Assembly: GCA_963210315.1 (NCBI GenBank)
Contig: OY723322.1
Span: 186,001 to 250,000 of the forward strand
Reading direction: 5' to 3'
Source of the DNA: Rhynchopus euleeides
Taxonomy: Eukaryota; Euglenozoa; Diplonemea; Diplonemida; Diplonemidae
DNA: 64,000 nt
Made by a program: the position numbers and the translations under genes. The notes under the pieces were generated by a model, which saw nothing but the letters and a program-made list of their open reading frames with translations, made no database searches and was not told the origin of the DNA. This document shows, piece by piece, positions 1 through 10,200 of this stretch (position 1 is the stretch's first letter; every line of letters starts with the position of its first letter).

Positions 1-1515
1 GCTCCTTCTTCTCCACATCCACACGCATGTCTGTCAGCTGGTGCTTCACGCTCTTCCGCTGTGCGGAGATGCTCTTGTCGATCCCCATCACCACGGTGTC
101 CCGCACGTAGCTTATAACGGACAGCGCCGCCGTGTTGTTGCTGATCTGGTTATGCAGGCAGGCTACGTACCCCTCGGCGCACTGCACGATCCTCTGTAAG
201 GAGAGGCGCCGCGCCGCGTCATCGACAACGCGGTTCACCCTGTCTTTGATCTCGTTGCGCCGCTCCTCGCCCAGGCGGGAAAGGTCCTTCTGTGGGTGCG
301 GAGGGGTGGGGGTAGTGGTGGGCGGGGGAACAGGAACAGACCCTCGACAACTCTGCCTCCAACACTGTTGGGCAGACAGACAACGGGCCCTCCCCAACCC
401 CACGCCCACACCGAAGCGGACCATACCTCCACAGTGAACAGCCGCTCCCAACACTTGTCCTGCTGCACGATGTTGAGGCGGAGGCGCTCGTCAGACCCGA
501 CCTTCCACTCTCGGAGCTCCTGCTCCGAGGCAATCCCCTCCGCACGGCAGGCCTCGACCTGCGCCGCAACAGTCTCAATGTCGCTGCTGCATGTTGCGGT
601 GGTGCCCTGCACCGCCTCCATGTGGGCATCGAGGCTGGCGAGCGACGCCTGTTTCACCACCTCGGCACGCCCTTTATACGACGCGTTGGTGTCGATCAAT
701 CCCTGCAGGACAACAGCATTGTCGCGCAGCAGACGCAACACCTTCCCGAAGTACTCAAATATATCTTCATACTGCTCCGTCAGCCACCTGTGCCTCTCGA
801 TGGCATTCGGCTGTGCGGCAAACCGCTCCGCCCGCGCTGCGCTGCTGCTCCCGGGGGGCACAGCCCCAACCCCTGGGGAGTCGTGCTCCTCCTGCAGGCG
901 CTGCAGCAGAAGCGCGCCGGATGCCCACTTCGCCTCCTGCTCCCCCACCATCTCGCAGACACGCGCCACGCGGCTGATCCCGTTTGCCACATCTTGCGCC
1001 AGAGGTGCCGTCTCCACATGCGGGCGCTTCTCATTCATATATTCCTCCAGCAGGTCCAGCGAGGCAAGGCAGGGCTCGGTGAGGGGCGTGGTGTCGGTCT
1101 GCGCCTCGCCTGCCAGATGCTTCTCGAGGTCGGAGGCCTTGCCGCGGAGCGTGTCAATGAGTGTGCGGAAGATGCGGATCCGGTCCTCATTGGTAGTGCC
1201 GCTCTTCAGCGCAGCCAGCCTGCACTGCAGGGCTGCGAGGGACTCCAGGTTGGGCACGGCAGCCACGTCGCCCAGGGAGGCGGGGTCCTGCTGCAGGCCC
1301 CACAGCTGCTTCAGCTCCGCAGGGACCACGGAGCCCGCATTGCTGCACTGCGCCTCCTCCACCTTGCGCAGGCTCTGCTCCCCCTCGGCAAGGCGGTCGC
1401 AGTTGCGGCGATAGAGCGCCCGCAGCTCCCCCAGCGGGGTCGTGACAGCGCACTCCGCCTTCTCGATACACTCCTGCGCCGCTTGTCGGAGGCTGACCCC
1501 TCCAACCCCCGCCAT
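1..1515 (-). CDS. Paraflagellar-rod-like coiled-coil protein, 5' part (cut by window edge)
   Basis: Two exons are visible: 1515-427 (363 aa, starting MAGVGGVSLRQ) and 289-1, which stays open at the window edge. The intron 290-426 is GTATGG...CACAG and joins phase 0 to phase 0; reading through it gives an unrelated tail and a stop. The protein is almost wholly helical and charged. From about residue 240 it shows the cadence of the flagellar-rod family: a stretch ending in CWERLFTVE, then KDLSRLGEERRNEIKDRV, then IVQCAEGYVACLHNQ, in the same order as the C-terminal half of trypanosomatid PFR1/PFR2. In that family the proteins build the lattice rod beside the axoneme. It could be another Flagellar_rod-domain protein rather than a main rod subunit. 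It is downstream of the NEK kinase gene on the same strand. Family assignment is from memory of the pattern, not from an alignment. Confidence 0.62.
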
Positions 1516-1818
1516 GGCGCCACACCCCTGCGGCCTGACGAAGGCGGTGTGGCGGTGTGTCGTGCAGAGCGTGTGGTTGGGTGGAAGGCATAAGTGATGG
1601 GGTGGGGTGGTGGGTGGGTGGGTGGGGTGTGGCATCCTCGGTGGACCTCGGTTCCTTAGACATGTAAGGAAGATGATCCCTTGGCAAAGCGGCAGCCGGG
1701 CGGGCAGGCGCTGGATTTGGCGCAGAGAGATAAGAGAGGAGCAAAAACACATGAAAGAACCAGATAAAAATCCCGATTTTGGGGGAGGCACCTTGCGAAC
1801 GCTGTGCGCAATGCGCCA

Positions 1819-4394
1819 TTACGCACCACCCACCTTCGCGCAGTACAGCAGCTGTGAAAACAGCGGCATGAGCGCCTGGTGGTCCTGCAGCAGAGAGGCG
1901 ACCTTCGCATCGTCGCCAGCAAGCAGTGCAGCGAATGCGCCCTGGAAGAGGCCCTCCCCGATCTCCTGGGTGAGGTGTTCGCGGATGGCCTGCGCCTTGT
2001 CGGACAGGCCGCCGTCGCACGACACGAAGAGCTGCTGTGGTGCCTCTTCGAAGAAGTCGTCCCCCTCGCGGCACAGGTCGGCATCCAGGACGTTGGCCTG
2101 CAGCTGCGCCAGCACCTCAGCGTACGTCGTGTCGGGAGGCTCCTCGGCCTCCTCTGGGGGTGGGGGCGAAGGCGGCACGACGCCCCTGCGCTGCGCCACA
2201 CCTGCAGGCACCTCGTCCAGGCAGCGCAGCGGCTGCACCGCCTGCGGTGGGGACGGTGCTGCACCCTCGGCAGGCTGTGCAGGTGGCGTTGCGGCGTGTG
2301 CCTGTTGCTGTTGCTGCTGCTGGTCTGTCTCGTGCTGCGCTTGCAGCCGCCCTCGCTCGATGGCTTGTTGCCGCTCGAGCCACAGGTCGTCGCTTGGCTC
2401 GTCGTCGCCGAAAGGCTCCTGTTGAAGGGGGGGCCGTGGAGAGGGGACAGAACCAGAGAGAGAGGGTGCAGTGAAGCAGAGGCACAGCTGCACGCATCAG
2501 CGACGACCTCCCCCCTCCCCTCACAGGGCCTCTGGGCGGCATCGCACACATAAGGGACAAGGTGGTGCATCCATACCAGCAGACGGTCCAAGTCGACATC
2601 GGACTTGACAGCGACACGCGTGATGCGCTGCGGGGGTGTCGGCCTGTCCTCCCTGGGCTTGGGTGCCGGGGACGCAGAGTGTGCAGACGGGGAGGCGGTG
2701 TCGGGGAGGTAGTGCTGTATCACCTGCTGGGCGAGCTGCTCCTGGTGCCGGAGGCGCGACTCGTCGCCGCGGAAGGGGTTGCAAGGCTTGTTGCGGTTCA
2801 TCTGCGCCGCCATGCGTGCCTCCAGGAAGGCCGCTGCAGCAGGGTCTGCAGGCAGGGCACGCATCTGCGCAAACTTCGACGGCGCCTCGATGTCCATCTG
2901 CCTGCGCAGCTCCTCCACGTGATGGTCGATCTGCATCCACCCGTCACGGTCGGAACGCACAGGGGGCGACATCGGGGCGCTGTTCCGCCTCTCCACCCTG
3001 GCAGGTGCAGTGGGGCGCCGCTCCTCCTTCGCCCTGGCGTTCTGCAGCGCCTGGCGCTGGTCGAACTCCAGCAGCCTCTGCTTGCGGCGCTCCTCCAGCT
3101 GCGCGGCGCGCAGGTCGTGCGCCTGCTTCTCCCGCTCGAGCTTCTTCTGCGCCTGCTGCTGCCGCTCCGCCTCCCGCCGCATCGCATCCTTCATGCGGCG
3201 CTCGATCTGCTCCTTCTGCTTGGCTGCCTGCTGCGCAAGCTGCTCGGCCCGCTCAGCCCCCCCTGCAGGCCTGGCAGGGCCAGGGGGGTTGCGCCGCACC
3301 CCGCCCTGTGCCTGCCCAGGCGTGTCGGGCGCAGGCTTCGGCTTGGGGTCCTGCTGCTTCTGTTGCTGCTGCTGCTGCCTCCACTCGCGCCCCTTCGCCT
3401 GGTGCTGCCGCTCCGCCACAAGCTTCGACAGCTTGTCCTTCAGCACGACACTCGCATCTGCTGCTGCGCTGCTGGGCCTCTTCGCCCCAGGCACAGGCTT
3501 GCGCTGCACCTCGTGCCGTGCGGCTGTGCCGCCGCTGCCTGTCGACTTTGCAGGAGAGGGCGTGCCGCGCTGCGGCGCGCCTTCGACGAGCTGCCGCACC
3601 TTGCGCTGCACCCAGTCTGCCGACAGCAGGCGGTTGATGCTGGGGCGGACCGACGGGTCGCGCTGCAGCAGCGCATCCACGAGGTTCCGCACCGGCTCGC
3701 CCAGGCTCTTGGAGATCGGCTTGTAGCTTCCCCGCACAATGCGCTGCATCATCGACTGCATCGACGTGCCGGTGAAAGCATGCTGCAGCGTGCACAGCTC
3801 ATACAGGATGCACCCCATGGCCCACAGGTCGCTCTTATTGCTGTACGGCTTGTTCTGGCACAGCTCAGGGGAGAAGTAGTAAGGTGTGCCGCACACTGTC
3901 CGCGCAAGCGCCATGGTGCTCTGCAGCGAGGTCGAGAGCCCGAAGTCCCCCAGCTTCACAACAGGGTGCGTGCGGTGCGCCGTGAGGAATATGTTGCCCG
4001 CCTTGAGGTCGCGGTGCAGGATGTGCTGGTCATGCAGGTGCTTCATGGCGAGGCACAGCTGCAGGAACACATGCATGATCATGTCCTCCCCCAGCAGACG
4101 GCCGCGCCTGTCCTTCAGCAGCTTCGCGAGATCGCCCCCGTCGGCATACTCCATCACGATGCACAGGCGGGACCGGTCGGCAAAGCTGTCGATGTACCTC
4201 ACGATGTTGGGGTGGTTCAGCCGCCGCAGGATCCTGATCTCGTTGTCAGCCTCCTTCTGCTCCTTGCGGCTGAGCTGCCCGATCTGGATGTTCTTCAGCA
4301 CCACGAAGCCACCGCTGCTGCAGTGCTTCGCCAACACCGCCTCGCCGAAGGACCCCCTGCCCAGCACACGCAGGGGCTCATACGCCTTCGACAT
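1819..4394 (-). CDS. NEK-family serine/threonine protein kinase with long coiled-coil/Gln-rich tail
   Basis: Exon 1 is 4394-2577 (606 aa) and exon 2 is 2418-1819 (199 aa), 805 aa in all. The intron 2419-2576 starts GTATGG and ends CAACAG, phase 0; a later GTGAGG site does not keep frame. The kinase domain spans about residues 6-265: glycine loop GRGSFGEAV, VAIK-equivalent lysine in VVLKNI, catalytic loop HRDLKAGNIF, DFG in LGDFGLS, and SPE closing the activation segment (CGTPYYFSPE). The HRDLKxxNIF and GTPYYxSPE pattern is typical of NEK kinases, which in flagellates act on basal bodies and flagella. The tail holds a charged coiled coil (about 380-480), poly-Gln runs and a conserved-looking acidic C-terminal block. 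The start is the first ATG in frame (MSKAYEPL); upstream codons are not ATG. Confidence 0.9.
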
Positions 4395-4409
4395 CCTCAC
4401 GGCACCCAC

Positions 4410-4847
4410 CCCACACGATCACATGGCACAACGCCAGCAGGCGCAGCTTACACCAACACCCAACACTGGTGGGCCCTGCTGCTGCTGCATGGTGGTGGAG
4501 GTGGATGTATACACAAGACAGACCCCATCCCTGCGTCTCGACAAACAGGGGGCGGACACCAGGGTGGGGGGCAGGGGTGGAGGGAGGGGGGCCCTGTTCT
4601 GCTTCGTTCTGACACTGCTCCATCGATCGCCAGGCCTCCCACTCAGTGAGTCAGGAGCGCACAGGGAGGGGGAGGGTCGGGGCGGGCAACGCGCGAGTGA
4701 GGAGGTCAAGAATATCCTCAACACGGAAACATTGGATTCGCGGGATCGGCACCGAACAGAACGAGAACCTGGCACGCCTGTCAACACCGAGAGCCGTTGG
4801 GTTCTTCCAACCAAAAGGTGGTATGAATAATTATTACCTAGGGTACC
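4410..4847. other. Spacer upstream of the NEK gene
   Basis: No open frame here looks like protein. Read on the minus strand the stretch is rich in C and CA tracts, as expected for a polypyrimidine-rich region ahead of a trans-splice acceptor, but no single acceptor can be picked with confidence. Confidence 0.3.
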
Positions 4848-4906
4848 CCGGGAGAATGTCACCCCCCCCGAGGGCCCAAGCCCGGGGGGGGGGTGACATT
4901 CTTCCA
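4848..4906. repeat. GTCACCCCCC hairpin (MITE-like)
   Basis: An almost perfect inverted repeat: GAATGTCACCCCCCCC, a short GAGGGCCCAAGCCC loop, then GGGGGGGGGTGACATTC. It is preceded by AGGGTACCCCGGGAGAA. A diverged relative of the left arm sits at about 9000-9035 (AGGGTACCCCGAGAGAAGG then TTACCCCC), and a similar GTCACCCCCC motif forms the ends of the element at 50118-50313. Confidence 0.6.
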
Positions 4907-5578
4907 TGGCACACCGTATATCATACATCCCGTACGGCCTGAGTCAGGCAAGATTTCGGGGCCCCGCTGGCCGCCTGAGTTTCCCCTGAGTTTCCCCCGA
5001 GTTTCCCCTGACTTTTGACCTAGTCAGGCGAAGTCAGGGGAAACTCAGGCTGAGTCAAGCAAACGCAAAAGTCAGGGGAAACTCAGGCAAAAAAAAATGT
5101 AGTCAGGGGAAACTCAGGCCAGTCAGGCAAAATTTTTGGCCTGACTCTTTCTTGACTTTCCCCTGATATTCCTTGGAGTGTTCCCAACCCTGTGATGTGA
5201 GAACCTGACGGGGTGGTGGCATGGTGAGTGCTGTGTGGTGTGAGTTGCGGCTGGCGAAGCAAGTACTTACAGAAATGAGGTGCTTGGGGTTCAGGGGGTG
5301 AGGCAGCAGGAATTTTCAATGGGGTTTTTTTTTCAAAAGAATCCACCCCCACACCCACCACCCTTCCCACTCCTTTCAAAAAGTGTGCACGCCACGGCCT
5401 GGTCGTCCTGTACACCAAGCTGGAGGTCGCTATTCCCAAAACATCCCATTTGGTCAAGTCTGCTGGGCTGTTGTGATGATCGAGGCACTCGATGAGTTCA
5501 GCAGCAGGGATGCCTGCTTTGCACGGCTTCGATGCGTCGAATGTATTGACCGTCGGAGTAAACGTGCAACCAGAAGCT

Positions 5579-7030
5579 TCACAAACCCGGCGCTGCGGCA
5601 TATTTTTCGCACGCAAGAGGGGTGTACGGCTTCTTCTCGATTGCCTTTTTCTTTGTTTGCTGTTGCTGTTTGGATAATCTCCATGTCCAATTCTCCACCG
5701 GTGACCACTTGTTAAGATCATCCGGTGAGGTGTTCAGGTACTCCTCCAGCTCCTTCGCCACAGTCGCGTTGCAGAGCCCCTTCTTCCACAGCTCACTCAA
5801 CGAGGCAACACTGGGGATGGGGAGCTTGGCCGATTTCCTGGCCGCCAGGACATTCGGGGACGTCACCCACACGGACTCGAACACCTGGCGGCAGGCGTAC
5901 GTCTCCCACGCCTCCCGAAGAACCGCAGCTGGCACCACCGTGCTGGCCTTCGTGCACTCCCGGACCATCTTGGCGAGTTGGCAGGAGAGGTTGCGGGTGT
6001 GGTCTAAACAAGCATGGAGCAAGTCAAACGCAGCCTTCCAGGTTGTCAACGCCGTGTCCAGGGCAGTGCGCAGCTGGAGGCAATGCCCATATACGTATGG
6101 GTACAAAGTTTTTATGCCCATATACGTATGGTTACAGGATTACGTATGGTTACAAAAAACTTTACTTTCCCATATGTGTATGGTTACCAACACCATACGT
6201 ATATGGGCAAAAATGTTTCCCGACAAGAGTTTGGCCATTTTTTCAGGAATTTTCTGACTTCCACCGGATTTCCACCCAGAAGCCAAAATTTCCAGATTTT
6301 CAGTGGATTTCCAGCCAAAACTCAGAATTTCAGGCTTCACAGGACTTTTCAGCCCAAAGCCAAAAATTCCAAATTTCTGCTGGCTTCACTCAATCCTGGA
6401 CTTTTCAGTCAGTACCAAAATTCTGGCCTCAGGCAGTGTTCTGATGGATTTTCAATCAAACTGAGATTTCTCAAGTTCTGGTGGACTTTCAGTCAATGAA
6501 AAAGTTCTGAAAAGTTCCAGAGTTTTGGTGGACTGGCCAACACTTGGTTGAAATCCACCAGAACTTGGAACCTCCAGCTGAGACCGAAAGGTGTCACAGA
6601 ACTTGGAAAACTGGCTTGGTTGACAATTCAGGAGAAGTTTCCCTGGACTTGGAATTTGGTTCTCTGGCCTGTGCAAGATCAGTGGAGTCAGTGGGTTTGT
6701 GTGGAAGTGGGGTCCAGGTGCCAGTCAGGAGATTTCCAATTGGGGTGAAAGTGGGGTCCAGGTGAGTAGGGACTGGACCTGGCTGAAAAATCCATTTTTC
6801 CAACCAAAAATGGCATTACGTTACTACGTATGGTTACAAAAAACTTTTTTGCCCATATACGTATGGTGTCGGTAACCATACACATATGGGCAAATGAAAG
6901 TTGTACCATACGCTTATGGGATTTCACTCGCGCAGCTGCTCCGGGTCCTTCCGCAGCAGACCGTCCAGCTCCATCACCGAGGCACAGGTGGGCACATGGG
7001 TCGGGGCAAGACACTCCTCATAGGTTCTTT
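5579..7030 (-). pseudogene. Transposase-like reading frame interrupted by a foldback element
   Basis: Minus-strand coding-like sequence lies in two blocks. Block 6922-7030 reads ...SVMELDGLLRKDPEQLRE, and block 6083-5579 reads CLQLRTALDTALTTWKAAFD through ELEEYLNTSPDDLNKW. The foldback element at about 6086-6920 lies exactly between them, and the two blocks are in the same frame once a short duplicated target is allowed. Further downstream (about 5540-5450) the related string ELIECLDHHNSPADLTKW occurs, so a module of the protein seems to be present twice. The helical, Trp/Leu-rich pattern recalls the C-terminal half of hAT transposases, but I cannot name the family. It appears inactive: stops occur on both sides. 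Confidence 0.45.
6086..6920. mobile_element. Foldback/MITE element with CCCATA..CGTATGG ends, nested in the larger element
   Basis: The ends are inverted: CCCATATACGTATGGGTACAA on the left and the complement of CCCATAAGCGTATGGTACAA on the right. Further copies of CCATATACGTATGGTTACA lie just inside both ends (6117, 6139, 6175, 6828, 6852, 6876), some inverted. The centre (about 6240-6780) is a degenerate tandem array of roughly 30-bp units such as TTTCCAGCCAAAACTCAG on the left and the inverted form (CTTGGAA..CTGG) on the right, so the whole element can fold back. There is no coding capacity. It interrupts the transposase-like frame; a TG target duplication fits the reading frame on either side but is too short to prove. 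Confidence 0.7.
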
Positions 7031-7239
7031 TTCTCTCGATGCATCAGCACTTGCCTTCGTGTGGGGGTGAATCCATGAAGAATTGCCGTCAGTGAGTCGT
7101 GAATCCACCGCAAAAAATCCCTGGATTTTCCCCTGAGTTTCCCCTGACTCAGGCGAAATTTCTGAAAATTGGCCTGACTTTTAAAGTCAGGGGAAACTCA
7201 AGGGGAAGTCAGGCCCTCCACGCCTGAGTCAGGCCGTAC

Positions 7240-10200
7240 TCCATGTATGGTTTATACGCCTATTACAAGGGGGGGGTCTTCTATTTAGCCCCCCCCAGTA
7301 GGGGGGGGGAGAGGGGGTGGCGTGCCTGGCCCCAGGAGGCAGGACACAAAAGGGCTCGGCGCCTTTTCCAAAAAAAGAGTCGTTCAAGAAAACACGCAGA
7401 GGTGGGGGGGTCCGAGAAGCGTAAACCGTCGATGGTGGGGCAATCAACAGCTGAGTGTGGTCGTCTACCGCTCGTCCCCCACCCTTGGTTCAGGCATTAT
7501 TCGCAGAGTATTGCTCGTAGAGGGGCGGGGGCGGGGGTGTTGTTCAGTTCGTTCAGAATTATGGTTTTCCTTGGCGTCACCCGCCACAAAACCCACGGGC
7601 CCAAACCTGCCCAGGCTAAGCAACTGCGTGGGCCTGATCAGTTTTGTTGCGTTCGTGGCAATGCTGTGTACCTCCCCTCCCCCTCCCCCCCCCCCTCATT
7701 TGGTGAAAATATTTGGAATGGCAGAAGAGCCGCTTTTGATGAGAGCAGCTTTTTTCTGCGGTAGAAATGGGCGTTCCGACAGCCCTGTGGTGTCTTTCTC
7801 AGGGGGAGGGATTGCGGAAGGAACGACTGCACTCTCGGGCTGTATGTCCCCTTGAATTCTTGTTTTGAGCCAGCAGCTCCAAAAGTGCATCGCTCTCCCG
7901 CAGAAAATTTTGTGCGAGCGGCATGTTTTTCTTTCCGCATTTGCTCCACAATTATTCCCCTTCTCCGATTCTCCCACCCATACGCCCCCGCTCCCTGTTC
8001 CTCCGGCTCACACCAAAGGGGCTGCGAACACCCCACCCCACCCACTGCCCTATACCTGTGAAGCACAAGGGCGTATCGCAGTTTCTGACAAATTCATTGA
8101 CATCCCCCCCCCCCCTTCCGCCCATCCCCACCTGCTTCCCGCGGGAGCAGGCTGTTTTGGTTGTGCGCTTCTTCACATCCATGCTGCACCACCCTTCTTT
8201 GATGGCTGCATGGATGTCTCGATGGGAAGGCCCTCCGGTGGGAGGAGGAGGAGGAGGAGCGGCGGGGTGACTAGCCACATATGTTCTGATGAGTATTCGG
8301 CTGTTGTCTTGATAGAGGGGCAGGGGGCAGGGGTAACAGGGAAGGGGGGGACAGCGCAGCACGCCCCAGCCTTTGAAGGGCTGCGAGACACCGCTGCTGC
8401 CGGGGAGGGGGAGGGGAGGGGGTGCGGCCTTGGTGGGTGGCAAACATCGAGCGGCTTTCTGATGTGCTCCACACCCTCCACACCCACCCCGAGGGTCCCC
8501 TTCGGGCCACGAGTTTCGACCCACGGAGGCTCGCCCGCACACGCGGCAACCTTTCTTTGAATTTGGGGGAAAAGGCCTTCTGCTTCGTGGCGTGTGACGA
8601 TCATTCAACACGCCATTGGGTACTCTGGCCCACTTGCCTGCCCACAAGCCTGCAGCACACAGAGGGAATGGGCTGTGCCAAACCTTTTCCCGCCAGTGGT
8701 GTATAGTTTTTGCTTTTTTGACACAGTAGCGTGAAGGCACCCTGAGTAGAGAGTGATCCACCCCGGAGAGGGGATTTTTGCCGGCCTGGCCTTGAATGGG
8801 GTGAGGAACAACGAGGTCAACTCTACTGAATTTCCGAAGGAAAAAAACCGTATCAATGGAAGGAAGCGAAGAGGATAGCGTGTGGTGTGTGAGAGAGGGG
8901 TCGGGCGGGGTGAGCTACACAGCAGGCTTCTGCAGTGTAGGAGATATACAGGAGAAATGCTAGGGGGTAAGGTAGGGTGGTCCCGTTGCTGGTGGTACCA
9001 AGGGTACCCCGAGAGAAGGTTACCCCCTGGGTGACCGTAGAGGGTAGCAAAGGAAGGAACGGGGGTGTGTGGGGTGGGTGGGCTTCCGGAAAAGGAACTG
9101 TTTTGGGAACCTTTTGTGCGAGCATGGCCCGCTCAGGATGGGCTGCCCAAGGTGGCAAATGGAGGCCGGGAAACGAAAAAAAGGGGGGTGAAAGGGGGGC
9201 AGACTCTCCCACACCCACCCCACAGGTGTTGCCTGAATATGCACGCGCGAGGCCTGCAGGAGGAACCAGCTGACAGCGAGCTCGGCTGGGCTCAAAGGAT
9301 GTAAAGCAACACACACAGGAGGTGTTGGCAGGCACTAAGCGGTATTAACTGATGACTGGAATGATCTGTGCCAATGCACGCACACATACCCCAGCGTGTC
9401 GGTTTGGCCATCAAAGATATCGTTGTCCGTTTCTTGATGGCGTGCATGACGCGGCCAAGTAGAGAAAAGCCATTCACCCAGGTTGCGCCATGAGCAGCTG
9501 ATGGGGGATGCCAGATTCTCCGCAAAGGGAAGAAGAAGAATGGCGCACACAACAACAAACTACCCACCCACACACAGGCACACAAAACGAAAGGACCAAA
9601 TGAAAGGGAGGCACAAGATGGGAAGAAAGGATAGATCAAAACCGCACATTCACAGGCAACACACACACTCAAGCCGCATTTTTTGCGATGCAATTTATAT
9701 CAAGGGGACGGGAGGAGGAGGCGGAGGGGTGGTGATACGACAGGAAGACGGAGTAGCGGTGTGAGGGTGCCTCCTCCCCCCCTCCAGCGCGTGAGGCGCC
9801 AGGTGCGAGGGTGGGGGCAACCCGGAATGCTTTGGGATGGTGGCGTTTTGGGCCTTGCCTTTGTCTCTTGCCTAGGGTATTTTTGTAGGAATCGACAAAC
9901 ACCACGACTGTCAGCACGAGGGCTTAGTGGTGTGCACAAAGACCGTATTGTTGTACCGTTTTGCTCTGGTCAACGTCGTTTCTGTTGGCGCTGAACGATC
10001 AAGAACACGGCTTGTTGATCAGTCCTCTGAGGCCCTCCACATCCTGATGGAATGAACATCGCCATGGAGACAAATATCGTCAGGTATTACTGGTGGGAGG
10101 CCCAAAACAAGCGATTTTCATGTGGTTCGGCAACCGGCTTGACAAAGTGTTGGCGAAAGCGCCTTGTCACCGAACAGACCTCTCAACTGGTTTTTCCCAT

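Larger units (their letters stand above)
4931..7239. mobile_element. TIR DNA transposon (about 2.3 kb), degraded and interrupted
   Basis: Both ends carry the inverted sequence GTACGGCCTGA(G/C)TCAGGC, and the similarity extends outwards to CATACAT. The motif GTCAGGGGAAACTCAGGC or its complement recurs many times in both orientations inside each end (about 4985-5175 and 7125-7220), like subterminal transposase-binding repeats of hAT or CACTA-type elements. A target duplication is not clear; TCC is present beside both ends but the exact border is off by one base. The interior holds transposase-like reading frames on the minus strand and a second, foldback element. Superfamily not assigned. Confidence 0.75.

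Noticed and set aside
296-1593. Plus-strand frames of 323-372 aa opposite the rod-like gene
   Set aside because: Antisense shadows of a GC-rich coding strand; no family pattern and overlapping each other.
2419-2525. Alternative NEK intron using a GTGAGG donor at about 2524
   Set aside because: Splicing from it gives TGA at the junction, whereas the GTATGG donor at 2576 keeps the frame.
2562-4649. Plus-strand 695-aa frame opposite the NEK gene
   Set aside because: Leu/Arg/His-rich antisense shadow of the kinase exon.
7952-8761. Minus-strand 269-aa frame in the long spacer
   Set aside because: Pro/Arg/Gly low complexity from C/G runs, no motif, no splice context.
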